This document shows, in pieces, positions 45,204 through 59,115 of a stretch of DNA of 64,000 nt; positions within the stretch are counted from its first letter, which is position 1; each line of letters begins with the position of its first letter. The DNA is from Bondarzewia mesenterica (taxonomy: Eukaryota > Basidiomycota > Agaricomycetes > Russulales > Bondarzewiaceae): the NCBI GenBank assembly GCA_004802705.1, contig SGPL01000091.1, positions 16,220 through 80,219 of the forward strand, written 5' to 3'. Below the pieces are notes generated by a model, which saw nothing but the letters and a program-made list of their open reading frames with translations, searched no databases and was not told where the DNA came from. A program made the translations under genes and the position numbers.

Positions 45204-46718
45204 ATGGCATCCGTCTCCCGCCCTGCCACTCCTACCCGCTTCACTTCTCCCCAGCCTACACCCAGTAAGAAGGTGCGTTGACGCGTCCAACTTGCGTCGT
45301 GTTGTACTTATTCATACCATAATTCACGTAGGCTGCCGCGGCGCTGCAAGCCTTCTCTCTCGAGTCACCTATTAAGCCCTCTGCCGCCAAGAAACCTATC
45401 ATGACGATGCACGTCGATCATACTCACCAGACTCCGATGAGGTGGAGGCTAAAGGTGTTGAAGAGTTCCGCAAACGCTTTGTCGGAGAGGTGGACCTTCC
45501 AGAGAGTGATTATATGGTCTACTGCTTTTTCGTTCCTTTGTCCTCAACGGTATGAACGGTACAGGCATGGAACCCCTTCTCATGGAGTCAAAACGTCGCT
45601 TCGTCCTTTTCCCCATCCAGTATCACGAAGTGAGTGAAACAGGTACCTGTTCATGACGTGTCACTGACATCCTCTGATGTATCGTAGATCTGGCAAATGT
45701 ACAAAAAGGCGGAGGCATCCTTTTGGACTGCCGAGGAGATGGACCTGTCGAAAGATTTTCACGACTGGAACAACCGACTGAACGACAACGAACGCCACTT
45801 CGTCTCACACGTGCTTGCCTTCTTTGCGGCTTCCGATGGTATCGTCAATGAGAATCTTGTCGAGCGCTTTTCCAACGAGGTTCAAGTCGCGGAGGCACGT
45901 TGCTTCTATGGCTTCCAAATCATGATGGAGAACATCCACAGTGAAACGTATTCCCTCCTCATTGATACCTACATTAAAGACCCCGTCCAACGCGAGTACC
46001 TCTTCGACGCTGTCGAAACCATTCCCTGTGTCAAGAAGAAGGCTGACTGGGCTCTCCGTTGGATCTCCGACCGGCGGTCGACCTTTGCCGAGCGCTTGGT
46101 CGCCTTCGCCGCCGTTGAGGGGATCTTCTTCTCTGGGTCCTTCGCTTCTATTTTCTGGCTGAAGAAGCGCGGCCTCATGCCGGGTCTCACCTTCTCCAAC
46201 GAGCTCATCAGTCGCGACGAGGGCATGCACACTGACTTTGCGTGCCTGCTCTTTAGTCACCTGAAGAGACGTCCACACCCCGACACTGTCCTTCACATTA
46301 TCAAAGAGGCTGTCGACATTGAGCAGGAGTTCCTGACGGGTGAGTGCTTCGCCACTATCTTTATTCGTCATGGATTATGCTGACGATATTATAGACGCAT
46401 TGCCCGTTGGTCTCATCGGCATGAACGCGAAGCTCATGTGCCAGTACATCGAGTTCGTCGCTGACCGCCTGCTCACTGCTCTGGGCGGCGACAAGCATTA
46501 CAACGCGACAAATCCGTTCGACTTTATGGACATGATCTCATTGCAGGGCAAGACAAACTTCTTTGAGAAGCGGGTGTCAGATTATTCCAAGGCTGGCGTC
46601 ACCGCGACCGCGACCTCCGCACCAGCAAATGAGAAGTCTTTGTAAGTTTTTTGCCCGATATTTTTTGATACTAGCATTGATAAGCATTCAATCTAGCACT
46701 CTCGATGAGGACTTCTGA
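45204..46718 (+). CDS. RNR2: Ribonucleoside-diphosphate reductase small subunit
   Basis: Exons 45204-45272, 45332-45505, 45565-45629, 45688-46339, 46395-46641 and 46697-46718 give about 409 residues. The enzyme makes dNTPs with the R1 large subunit. Marks are the N-terminal [31 protein letters not shown], the di-iron/Tyr region ([23 protein letters not shown] with Tyr near 191), [20 protein letters not shown] and the R1-binding tail FTLDEDF, carried by a 22-nt last exon. Exon 2 needs one extra base at AAA 45392-45394 to pass from PSAAKK into the conserved [15 protein letters not shown] frame; this is probably an undercall. Two other open frames in exon 2 are shadows. Confidence 0.95.
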
Positions 46719-46928
46719 TTGTTTGCTGTCTTGTTTTGTTTTGTGTCATGGACCTTTATTGCATTTGATACTATCTCTGCTTGTCATGCTCTCCCCCTCG
46801 CATCTACCATGTTTCTCTTAGATATTACCTAGTCAATGTACTCTATTCTGCCATCAATATCGAGACCCCAGAAGTTGTAACCTATTCATGCAGACGCGTA
46901 TTCCTCGATGTTCGACTGTTCAATGTTC

Positions 46929-47640
46929 ATGGTGCGGGGACGCGACGTGGGAAGACACGCTCATCAGCAAGATCACATCCTCGCTTTGGACTGTCAAGTC
47001 ACTGCTGGTGTCGGCGACCTCCCATTCATTACCGAGATTTACGATAATGAAATCGCCACCACAACCTCGCTGTTCGATTACGATTCCGTGAGCGTTGAGA
47101 ACAGCCGGGAATGGCTCCAGGCAATGCAAAGAGACAATCCCCTGTGCATCGTGGTCGAAACAGAGTGGTCGAGACAGAGGAGGATGGGCGGGATAGATGA
47201 TGGGATGGTGTTCACTCTGGTGGTTGAAGCTGAAGGTTGGGTATCGACGGTGAGTAACGACTCAACGCGTGCAGTTGAACAACAGTTGAAGGTTTCATGT
47301 GGGTAAGCAGGGGTAAGCGGACAGGTCGGCGGAGATCAACCACTATCTGCACAAGGACTTCTGCACTCAGAAGCTGGGTACGATGCTGTTTGAAGCGATG
47401 CTCATCGAGGCGCGGCAGCGTGGGCTTCACGCGCTCTTCGGTATGGCTTTCTTCGTCTTGTTCATCTGTAGGTCAACCGCTCACGGACGAGCGAACAGCA
47501 GCAGCAGTAGTCACGGAGAACGTGGCGTCGTGTAGGTTTTTGGAAAGGCATGGGTTCGAAAAGTGTGGAATACAGAAGGAGTGGGATGGAAGTTCGAGAG
47601 ATGGTTAGACTGCGCATGCTACGAAAGGATCGTCGAATAG
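46929..47640 (+). CDS. GNAT-family N-acetyltransferase, model incomplete
   Basis: Segments that read as a phosphinothricin-acetyltransferase-like GNAT are DLPFITEIYDNEIATTTSLF, LCIVVETE, then DRSAEINHYLHKDFCTQKLG, TMLFEAMLIEARQRGLHALF and FLERHGFEKCGIQKE, ending GWKFERWLDCACYERIVE. The middle join (about 47250-47325) cannot be spliced cleanly, and at about 47585 one base is missing between QKE and VGWKF. Start ATG 46929 is the nearest in frame. GNAT enzymes transfer acetyl from acetyl-CoA to small amines or proteins; the substrate is unknown. Either two small sequencing errors or a decaying gene would explain the breaks. Confidence 0.55.
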
Positions 47641-47804
47641 AGACGAGACGGTGTTGGAATTATTGCGAGCCTGCTGCACTTTAGAATGGGATAGTTAGTA
47701 GCACGAGATAAAGACGCACTAGATTACAAATGAACGATCAAATGCCGCACAGATATCGTGGTCGAGAAAACCGAAGGCCATAGGAGGGTGGACTTGCATC
47801 ATGC

Positions 47805-48202
47805 CTATCGTTCCTTCCTCGACTCGACGGCCTTTGTTGGCACTTTTCCGGTCTTCTCCCCCTGCTCTTGCTGGTCCTCAACCACAGAGGTCACAATATA
47901 CGCCACAAGGACGATGTTCGCTGCTACAATAGCAGTGATTGCAGAGTAGGTGGAATTGCCTAAGCACACAAGATCAGGGGATGGACAAATCATGTATTGA
48001 TAGTGTACTCACCCTTCCAGATATACTTGTTGGAGATGAAGTACGAGCCGATGGGGAGTATGCCAAGTGACAGGCTGAAGATGATTAACTTGACGAGTAC
48101 TCTGCGGTGAGTTCAAGGAGTGAAAATCAACGAGAAGACAAAACGAGCATACCCTTGAGCTCCTTGATCGATAGTCTTGGCTCCTGCCGCCTGCGAACCC
48201 AT
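47805..48202 (-). CDS. VMA21: V-ATPase assembly factor Vma21
   Basis: Exons 48202-48153, 48101-48013 and 47959-47805 encode 97 residues. Two membrane helices are visible: LVKLIIFSLSLGILPIGSYF and AITAIVAANIVLVAYIVTSV, joined by the polar loop SNKYIWKGNSTYS. The acidic/Gln tail EDQQEQGEKTGK and the Lys-rich C-terminus (ESRKER, a possible ER-retrieval-like signal) fit Vma21, which chaperones the V0 sector in the ER. Size matches the family. Confidence 0.9.
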
Positions 48203-48501
48203 GGTATACGCGCTTCAGACAAATCTCGGGGCACTAAAGCGCAACTCGTAGTCAATGGCCTAGTACTAGTAGCGGCCAAAGCTCCCCAACGCGCGTCTCA
48301 ACAGGTCACGGAGACATCTCACGGCTGCACATGACGATGCATGTGATTCCACCTAATACGCGTTCAATCGTTTGAGATTTCATGCTTTACTTCCAGAGGC
48401 TGCTGCTGCCACATATCGAATGCTCAGAAGGTCTCTAGAGGTATACAAATTTATAGACATGATCAAGTTGCCAGTCCTGATCCTGACGACTCCCCAGTGC
48501 T
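48203..48501. other. Divergent promoter region
   Basis: About 300 bp between VMA21 (minus) and the thioesterase (plus). An upstream ATG at 48420 (MLRRSLE) is followed by a donor-like site but does not join in frame. Confidence 0.35.
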
Positions 48502-49039
48502 ATGGATATCAGCGATCTCAAGAAGCGCAGGCGCTCCGACTACCCGTATTCTCTAGAGTATCGCACGCGATGGTGAGTGTCGCCGAGCACCGACAAGCTC
48601 ATGATATTTAATCGCGGATGGTGTTTTTCAAAGGAGCGATAACGACCAATACGCCCACATGAATAACTCCGTGTACTATCACCTTTTCGACTCAATTGTC
48701 AACACATATCTAATAACCCATTGCAACCTCTCACCCCAAACGTCCCCCCTCGTCGGCCTTGTGGTGTCCTCTTTCTGCCAATTCTTCTTTCCCGTGGCCT
48801 TTCCCGAAGTGCTTGATCTCAGTCTTCGAGTCTCACGGCTTGGAAATACTTCCGTGACATATGAGGTTGCTGTCTTTCGTGAAGATCGCGAGGATCCAGC
48901 AGCCGTTGGCGGATACACGCACGTGTTCGTCGAGAGTGTCAGTAGGAAGAGTACGAGTATTGATAAGGACACGAGGAAGGGATTAGAGAACCTGCTTGTT
49001 AGATCGACGGTTACTTCAAAGCTTGAGAGCAAGCTATGA
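48502..49039 (+). CDS. Hotdog-fold acyl-CoA thioesterase-like protein
   Basis: Two exons, 48502-48572 and 48634-49039, give 158 residues. The 4HBT-type signature is RTRWSDNDQYAHMNNSVYYH, with the conserved Asp-x-(Asp/N)-x-x-x-His-x-Asn pattern that forms the active site. VSSFCQFFFPVAFPEVLDL and VSRLGNTSVTYEVAVF form the central strands, and a short helix-rich C-terminus follows. Such enzymes hydrolyse acyl-CoA or act in small-molecule metabolism. No targeting sequence is evident. Confidence 0.8.
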
Positions 49040-49284
49040 CGAATGAGGCATGCCACGGCGAGGAAATATGTTTCATTTGTATGAGCCGCGCATATCTATA
49101 GCACTGAATATTGGGAATGCAGTCTTGCACCACCTTCAGAGCGAGCGCAAGGTATTGATTTAAAGCAAGGTGAGACATGAGGTCGGCAATGGATATAAGA
49201 AGCAGCGGAAAAGCACAAGATACCGAAGTCCTATTATACATGTAACGCCAGATGGGCCAAAGAACCGAGCACATGCGCGTTCAT

Positions 49285-50446
49285 CTATTGGATGTCGAGA
49301 TTCGGCATGGCAAGATGCATAGATTTCGCTGCTGGGAGACCGAACGTCGCGCAGTTGAGCTGAGTGACGTGTTTCACTTTGGAAATCATGACGGGAGCTC
49401 GGAGAGAGCCACACGCGGTTACGAAGATGTCGTCGGGAGTAAACTCTGTGAGGTGTAAACGCGACGCATACCACTTAGCAACAGCGCGTGCTTTTGGGTG
49501 ATTGTCAAGTTCCTCGTCCGTCATGAAAAAAGGTCTCAATGCTCGCTATCTCCGCGCGCAAGTCCTGCAAGGTGATTCGGCTGCTCGGGCATGGATCAAG
49601 AATACGACGAAGCAAATCGTTAGCCTCCTTTGATATCGGCAAGTTCTTGCGCAAGAATTCTTCATCAGAGAGAAATTCTTTGTAGTTGTCGTCGCCCTCG
49701 AAATCAGGACTGCTCCACGGGCAGCTACCCGTGATGAGTGCGATTAGAATAATGCCGAGGGACCATATGTCGTTACAACGAGGAGAGTACCCCCCGTCTA
49801 GCGAGTAACACTCTGTGTATCCAGTCATCAGCATGCAAATATTTCGGGAAAATTGAAGAACGGGTAACGTACCAGGACTCATGAAGGGTTTGGTGCCACA
49901 ATGGCGAGATCGAGAGTATTCGTTGCGGGATGAAAGCCCAAAGTCGGTGAGACAAATCTTCTTGTCGTCTTTGGAGTAAAGGAAGTTACAAGGCTTCAAA
50001 TCTCGATGGAAAACTGTTTTCTTGTGACACCACTCGACTGCGTCAAGGATTTGATCAACGAAGTCCTTTACCAGCTCGTCGTCCCGAAAAGAGATGCATC
50101 GCGTTTGGATAGCGTGGCGTAGATCGCCAAATGGGAAATAATCCATGACGATGAAGACGAAATTCTTGTCATCGATGATCTTGTGAACAGTTGCGATGTT
50201 CGGATGGCCTGCAACCCTGTTGAGCATGTCTATCTCGTTTTCGATTAGACACCTCAACAATGAGTTCGATTTAGGAAGGCATTTGATGGCGAATTCCTTG
50301 GTCGGTGAGCTTGAGTCGAAAGCGCGATAAACGACGCCAAAGGATCCTGTAGCAATCCTCTCGTCCAGGGTGAGGTTGTCGATAATATTGCCGGTAAGGT
50401 CACGGATGTCATCCGGTGAGAAACTTGACGAAGAGTCGAGAGACAT
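49285..50446 (-). CDS. Serine/threonine protein kinase
   Basis: Exons 50446-49873 and 49812-49285 encode about 366 residues. Kinase marks: glycine loop ATGSFGVVY, catalytic Lys55 in FAIKCLPK, HRDLKPCNF (Asp149), DFGLSS (168-170), the activation-loop end CGTKPFMSPE and DIWSLGIILIALITG. The layout and the long C-terminal tail resemble Ran1/Ksp1-like fungal kinases that control meiosis and nutrient responses. A run of six A at 49526-49531 would end the protein at HDGRGT; five let it continue as FFMTDEELDNHPKARAV. The second form is more family-like, so I extend the gene to 49285. Confidence 0.85.
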
Positions 50447-50809
50447 TTGCGTTCGACGTTATCCTGTAACAGAGGCTGAGAAACAAAGACGGAGAATGAA
50501 GGAAATGATGAGTGAATAGAAACATAGAAACGCCTTTTATGTTACTCATGGTAAAGGGGCATTGTGCATGTATCATAATGTGGCCTTGCTGTGGCCCAGA
50601 TTGCACCTTGCAGGAAGTGTCGACAAAGCATTTGAAGGAGAAAATTCAGGGGGCGCATTGGGGGCACAATTGATCGAGTACTTACACGTGACCGTTACAA
50701 GGGACGCGTCGAGCGCGGCTGCCGACTCCGACTTGAGTCACCGATCTTACCAGCAAAGGCCTCTAACTTTCAGCAACTTACTACATAGTGCATCACCTCC
50801 TTTTCTCGG
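50447..50809. other. Divergent promoter region
   Basis: Between the kinase start (minus) and the ALG8 start (plus). ORF 50562-50822 has no family character. Nothing else seen. Confidence 0.4.
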
Positions 50810-53039
<2,230 letters not shown>

Positions 53040-53131
53040 CATACCTGGCTGGCATCAGACGACTCGAGGAGCACTTATCAGATACAGCAATGTAAGGCTA
53101 CATATAGTATGGCATACAAGCGATTGCAATA

Positions 53132-54903
53132 TTACTTCTTGGCGATGTGAACAACTGCGGGATGTGTGAAGAGAAAATAAGATGATCGAGAAAGAGAGTT
53201 GCATACCATCTTCATCCTCTAATATATGATCCAATCCGACTTTCTGGCCTCTTGAGTGCTTCGCACTAGATCCCCAGACAATGGCGCTGAGACAAATAAT
53301 TAGTGCCACTCCGCGCGTTGTGATGGAGTTCGGACGTACTATTTCATTTGCTTCGCAATTTCTTTGTGAATGGAACTACAAAAATCCTCCACAGTACTCT
53401 TGCCTTTCCGGAGAACCACCGGCGAGCTGTAGTCTGGTGGTAGACCCCGCGGCTTCGTGTATACACGGACAAGGTCGAGGGCTTCCCACATCTTTTCTAT
53501 CAGCTCGTCGACATTCAACCATACACTAGACGAGATTGGAACGCTATTGGGGATCTTATAGAGGAGGTCGATTTCCTCTATCGAGATCGCATCAATCTGA
53601 ACGTGCGATATGTCCTATGGGCAAGATACAAGATAGCATTGACCAAGAGGGGCGAACCTTATTTAAAACCTTCAGAATGCGTCAGCGAAACGCTAGATAG
53701 TTAAAAAGATGAATCAACTGACATAGATTGCTGGGATATAGACTCTGCCGACTATGTATTAGTCCAATAATCGTTCATGGATTGTTCGCTCTGCATACCT
53801 GTTACCCTCAATAACATCTACCACATCATCAGCCGTAGCGTTCGGCTGTCGGATAGCAACATCGGCATTATTGATTTTGTATTCGCTGCAAATTGCTTTG
53901 ATCTCGTCATGGTCAATATTCGTCAGTGGGACTGTGTTCGTAATGGCAATTCCTCCTTTATCCTTCTTCCGAACAATGACCGCTGGAGGTTTCTTGTTCA
54001 GACGGATTCCAAATCCTTCAAGTTCGCCTTCGATGCTTTTCTTGTCACCCAAAGGTTTGAGGACATCCAGGACGATGAATATGAGATTGCATGTGCGAGC
54101 GACTGGAGACATCAGGCGTTAGAAGTCGCCTTGATACGCAGGTAATTTGAATATGCCCATACCGGCAATGACTGAAATAGATGTTAGTGCGTGTGGTTTG
54201 TGGACTAGCAGCGGCGTACCAACCTTGGCGACCTCTTCCACGGCCATCATTCGCACCCTCAATAATACCGGCTGAGCGTGCAGAGTATAAGCCTGTGAAG
54301 AAAATTTTGGGTGATATGAACTGACGGAGATCGAGAATCTGTATTGGTGCGCCATGCACTTTGACAGTCCCAGGTACGGTGGTGAGAGTCGTGAAGTCAA
54401 TAGCTGAGACTTCCGAATGGGTGCCGGTTAGTTTTGACATGAGAGTCGACTGGTATGCGGTTCTGTAAGACCAGGCTTTAATTTCAGCCATGTCTGAGAT
54501 CACACACCTTTCCTACAGATGGGAACCCGACAAATCCTACTGATGCTATGCCAGTTCTTGCAACATCGAAGCCTATGCCTCCACCGCCGCCGCCCCCTCC
54601 TTGCGGTGTAATGAGTTCTCGACGAAGTTTGGCGAGCTTGGCCTTGAGTTGACCCAGGTGATAACTCGTGGCCTTATTTTTTTGAGCTGTGTGAATGTGG
54701 CGGACGTTGAGCGTTGGAGGGCCTTCATGGATTCTGTGCCATCACATACTTTTGGCCTAGGGAATGGAGGTCAGTAAGAAGACAGATTCAAATATTGGGA
54801 AAGGTATACCATCTCATCTTCGATTTCCTTTTGACGACCACAGTCAGAACAACTACGGGGAAAACGCTAGAAGACATACTTTTATCTTTTGTACGGTCGT
54901 CAT
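53132..54903 (-). CDS. RBG1: Developmentally regulated GTPase Rbg1/DRG1
   Basis: Thirteen exons: 54903-54880, 54827-54810, 54756-54750, 54686-54508, 54449-54326, 54271-54224, 54171-54163, 54102-53799, 53744-53723, 53669-53658, 53596-53340, 53286-53207, 53154-53132; 368 residues, the exact family size. G1 is GFPSVGKST (near 70-78), G3 DLPG (near 116-119), G4 VLNKID (near 246-251). [43 protein letters not shown] and the TGS-like tail [20 protein letters not shown] are typical of DRG1. It binds Tma46/DFRP1 and ribosomes. The gene has exons of 7, 9, 12, 18 and 22 nt, all needed for the conserved sequence. Confidence 0.95.
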
Positions 54904-55217
54904 GGTCGAGTTTGCGTGAGTAGTCCGAAAATGGAAGTTACCCAAGCAACAATAAAAGAGAGCTTGCTTTGAATGGACGTTGTTACGGCGGAGGTACCGC
55001 TTTCTTTAGAACTCTCCTATCCCCTCCAAGACCTCTCGCTTTCCGTCTTCGATCTCCCTTTTCTCCATCGACCCTCAACTCTCTTTCAACACAGTCGCTC
55101 TCTGCTCCCATCTCTCATGCGACTGGCTGGCCAGGTCGCATCACCGCCTACCGCCGTATCCCACTCTTTGCTCCTCAGCCCGCATCCCTATAGTCGACCC
55201 GCTTCATTCAGAACAAG

Positions 55218-57418
55218 ATGGGCTCAGGCCCCGCATGGAAGCGAGAGATTGTCCAGGACCATAAAGTTCATTTTGCTTCTCGCGATACCGCGCGACGAAG
55301 GCTGACATTGCTTGCAGTTCGACTTCGTTGATACGCGAGAGTTCACTGACAATGGTTGTGGAATGCGCATGAAGTACGTGTTCAAAACTCTGCGAATAAT
55401 TCCTCTTTTCCTCTTCCAGTGCGCGACTGTGAGATTGTAATGTCCAGAGCCACTCGAGCCGCCCGAGTACTGTTTAGCAACTGTCACACCTCTGGCAGCT
55501 CATATGTAGTCGCTGTCAATGGGCATGTTTGTGATCTTTGGGCGTCTACCCCGGCATTACGTTCAATGTAGGCGAGCATCGTGTGTTGTGAATTTGGTTT
55601 TGGTCGTCTCCGTGCATTGTTCCTGCGCGCCCAGTCACGATTGCATTATCTCGGTCTGACAGCATCTCATCGCAGGTACCTATGGCTCTACATCATTGTT
55701 CTGAAATCATTCCTTGTCTACGTGTCGGATATCTTCACCGCCATCACTATGTTGACAACCTCGTCGTGGTCCAGTCAAATCAACAAGAACTGCCCCCAGA
55801 CCGAGACCAATGGATGTGTGTTTATTCCATTTTCAGTTGGCCAATGGTTGTTTGTTGGATGTATCATATTTTCGTTCTTGCTGGTATGTGCTCTGCGTTG
55901 CCTATGTTCCTTGCATACTTATAATTGTGTATAGCTGGCATACGAAGCGCGGAAGTCCAAAAAGATCATCGCCAGCCGTGACATTTCCTATGCCTTCACC
56001 AACGTCATGGCCAACAACTACTATTCGCTGAGTACGGCTGTTGTTTGAGTGTGAATCTTGATCTGACATACATTGTCTAGGATCATACGATCACTTTTGT
56101 TTTTTCGATCACATCTCTCAATCTACCAAGAAGAAGGATGATTTCGCCTTTTTCATCTTCTTTACTTTTAAGAGTCAGTCTTCTCGGGGTTTTTTAAATA
56201 TTTTCATTTCCTCATTGACAGACATGCAGGTTGGAAGAGGTTACTCCTTGCCGACGGTCCTCGCCAGACTATCAATGGTCTCACTCTGTATGCCATTTAC
56301 CTTGCCAAGAGAGATGAAGGCCCTTGGTATAATCTCGGGAAGTACTTTGCGGGGAACACTCTGATCGCCACTGCTCTCACAATCTCCACTCTTTTCACCA
56401 CCATTGTGTTCGCCGGTTCCTTGCTCCTTCTTATTATGGCCGGTATCTTCTACATACCCCTCCTTTGCTACATCCAAGGGAACTTGAAGGCATGCTGCAT
56501 CTTATTACCCACTTTTTACTTTTGGCTGATGGGTCGTATTATTCACCACGTCCAGGAATACGTCTGTCACAAAGTCGACAAGGTAAAGCATTGCACTTGT
56601 TTAACAGCACATGGTCAACTCAATTCTTCTCTGCTCTCCAATAGCGTATCTCCGAGATCATCAAGCGTCGCAACAAGCAGCGTCTGGCCAAGGCTGCTGC
56701 GTTGGCCAGGAAAGAGGCCGCCGGTGATTACTCTCACCTCAAGAACAAGAAGGGCGAGCTTGTTCACAAACCTCTTCCTCAACCGACTCTCCCGAACATC
56801 TCCCTTGACGAGGACGATACCGATGACAGATCTTCTATCCGCACACGCGAGCCAGCTCCCAGCACCTATACCAGGACTGGTAACGACCAATTCTATGCCC
56901 CCGATTACAAGAGCGCCATCGACTATCCCTCTATACCCGCCTACAACCAGCCTTACTCCCAACGACAGGATCCTAACGGTCATGCCCACTACAACCCATC
57001 CGCGCCCAATCTTCAAGACAACATGCTGTACGAAGATGACTACAGCAGTCAGGCGCACTTACCGCTGGGTGCCGCGCCATATGCATACGACAGCGAAGTG
57101 GCGCTGGATAACCCACACAGCGCCGGTTTGGTGCACGATCCGTATGATGTGTACTCTGGGAATACCGGCGATCATCATGCCACCCAGCAGCACCAGCCGT
57201 ACTCGCATCCACAACAGTCAGCAGACAGCTCAGGCTTGGCGTACGACGATGCCACGCAAGACTATCCTAGTCCAACGTCAGGCGGGCCGCCACCGCGATC
57301 CCTCACGTCAACTACGTATGCTCAGCAGAACCCATATGGGCACCGCTCACCTAGTCCAGGAAATGGTCGTTATGGTTATCAAGGCGGTGGGCGTGGAGGA
57401 GGGGGATATGCTCTGTAA
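55218..57418 (+). CDS. KCH1: KCH1-type fungal potassium channel/transporter
   Basis: Exons 55218-55265, 55318-55373, 55676-55883, 55935-56031, 56081-56173, 56230-56489, 56556-56582 and 56645-57418 encode 520 residues. The N-terminal signature is KREIVQDHKFDFVDTREF, then YLWLYIIVLKSFLVYVSDIF, FIPFSVGQWLFVGCIIFSFL, KSWKRLLLADGPRQTINGLT, GPWYNLGKYFAGN and a strong helix VFAGSLLLLIMAGIFYIPLL. Kch1/Kch2 are plasma-membrane proteins for low-affinity K+ uptake that support Ca2+ influx in mating and stress. The C-terminal half (from about 290) is Tyr/Pro/Gln/Gly-rich and disordered. Intron 2 is 302 nt, long for this window. Intron 56490-56555 has a GC donor. Confidence 0.85.
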
Positions 57419-57597
57419 GAATTCACTCTGCGTCTGCGAGGTCATCGAGATTGTGTGCAATAGTTTGTTCTCTCTCACTTTCGATTTTTTCTTTCCCATT
57501 TATCCTCTGAATCCTTGTCGCCCGTGGACTTTCGTACGTCTTCGCCATCCCGGTTGTGCTAGACATGTTTCTCCCCGCCCGCGTATATACGTAGTGT

Positions 57598-59115
57598 CTA
57601 TCTCTCTGGTAGTGGNNGNTGTCTAGTCGCTTCGGCACCATGGTCTGAATAAAACATTCAGCACGTCCTGTGTGGGAAAAGTATAGCGTAACATCACTTA
57701 CAGAACGGCATCTTAGGGAAGAAATGATGCACGACGTGGAAGTGTGCGACATCAGGAAAAAAAGAACCGACCGATGGAGCCCAAAAACTCTCTATCCATC
57801 GTCGCAGCGGCTCCGCGCTGGAAGTTCCACTGACCGTTGCGATAGTGCGGCAGCGTTGAATCCGTGTGTTGAAGGTAGGTGATCATGATGAACCAATGGT
57901 TAACGAAGAGCCAGGGGATGGCATAGTATTTGACGACATTGAATGTGCCCCAGGTGGAGCAGGCCCATCTCAGTACGTATCCCATGACCAGCATTCCAAG
58001 GTTGGAGACGAGCACGGCAGAACGTTGTTCGCGCGTGAAGAGAATGCAATTAGCTGGGCGATAGGGTCAATCGTGAGCAACGTCAAAAAAAGAAAGATTG
58101 GTGTGATCCCCACGATTGAAATGGTTCGTCCAGATCGGATATCTCTTCTGGCCAGATACGAAAACTGTTGAAATGACTAGATGAGCTATCGCCGAATGAA
58201 TGGAACGAGAAACGATTCGCGTACGAAGATACGCGGGAAACGCTAAAAGCTGCTGGCGCACAAGCATGAACACCGTGTAAATCGGGGTGTCACCGAAGTA
58301 CTCCTCATAGTTTAAATCATGGGCATTTTCAGCCGGAATCTTAAGGTCACTCCTGGTCTTCGGGATGTAAGGCTCGTCGTGTTCCATTGACGCGTGATTC
58401 ATATGGTGTCGGTGGTGCGAGATCTTCCAGCTGAAGTACGGCGTCAGCAGCAAGGCATGCAAGAGCTAAAATGTGCTCCTTAGATCAGAGACGAGAACAG
58501 GAAGTGCGGTAAGTTGCGGTTGACATACGTATCCAAGTGTATCACAAAGCCATCTATGAATGGAGAAGACACCGTGGTCGCACTTAATTGAACGCTGTCA
58601 TATGATCAATGGACATTTTGCAAGTGTAAAGAGCACGGACTTCATGACCAATAACCCATACTCCTGTGAATACGAATCCCTGGAACACCCAACTATGTAG
58701 GCCAGTGAGACTCGGGATAAACAAATATTTGATTCGCGCTCACTATGTGCACCACAACAATATGCGAGCAAAGAAAACTGCGCCGAAACCAAAGGGAGTC
58801 GACGTCTCGAGAGTGTTGAGGCGATGACCAAAGTAAAATGCGAAATGGAAGAGAACGCAAGCCAACAAGATGTCCCTCGCGAGAAATCCGAGTCCTTTGC
58901 AAGTATGACGAACAAAAAGGTGAGAAGGTACAGCATTTCGAATCTCCTCCATGGACCTAATGTTCTTTCTCGTTAGCGCAAACTTTGACTGAGATAATTG
59001 GACCGACGGAAATGCACCACGACAAGGGCGCGAATGTCGGAAGGTCCGCTCCCGAGCAGCCCTGAAACTTTGTCCGACTCCTGAGCTGGTGTTCATCGAG
59101 AAAAAAGCTTCCCAT
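57598..59115 (-). CDS. Membrane fatty acid desaturase, delta-12/omega-3 type
   Basis: Exons 59115-59018, 58956-58744, 58692-58641, 58582-58529, 58465-58225, 58164-58114, 58053-57702 and 57644 to about 57598 give about 368 residues. Three His boxes are intact: GHECDHG, SHHRHHMNH and HFHVVHHFFP. SMEEIRNAVPSHLF at the N-terminus and TNHFNPNCILFT place it with fungal Fad2-like enzymes of the ER that insert the second double bond in oleate. A run of seven A at 57757-57763 breaks the frame just before the third box; six restore RFFFPDVAHFHV. The extreme C-terminus falls on N calls at about 57616-57619 and is uncertain; a longer read in another frame reaches 57423. Confidence 0.8.

Noticed and set aside
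45805..46371. Long minus-strand ORF of 188 residues
   Set aside because: Shadow of the RNR2 main exon.
56406..57626. 406-residue ORF over the KCH1 tail
   Set aside because: Out-of-frame read through the disordered tail and two introns; the in-frame exon ends at 57418 and fits the family.
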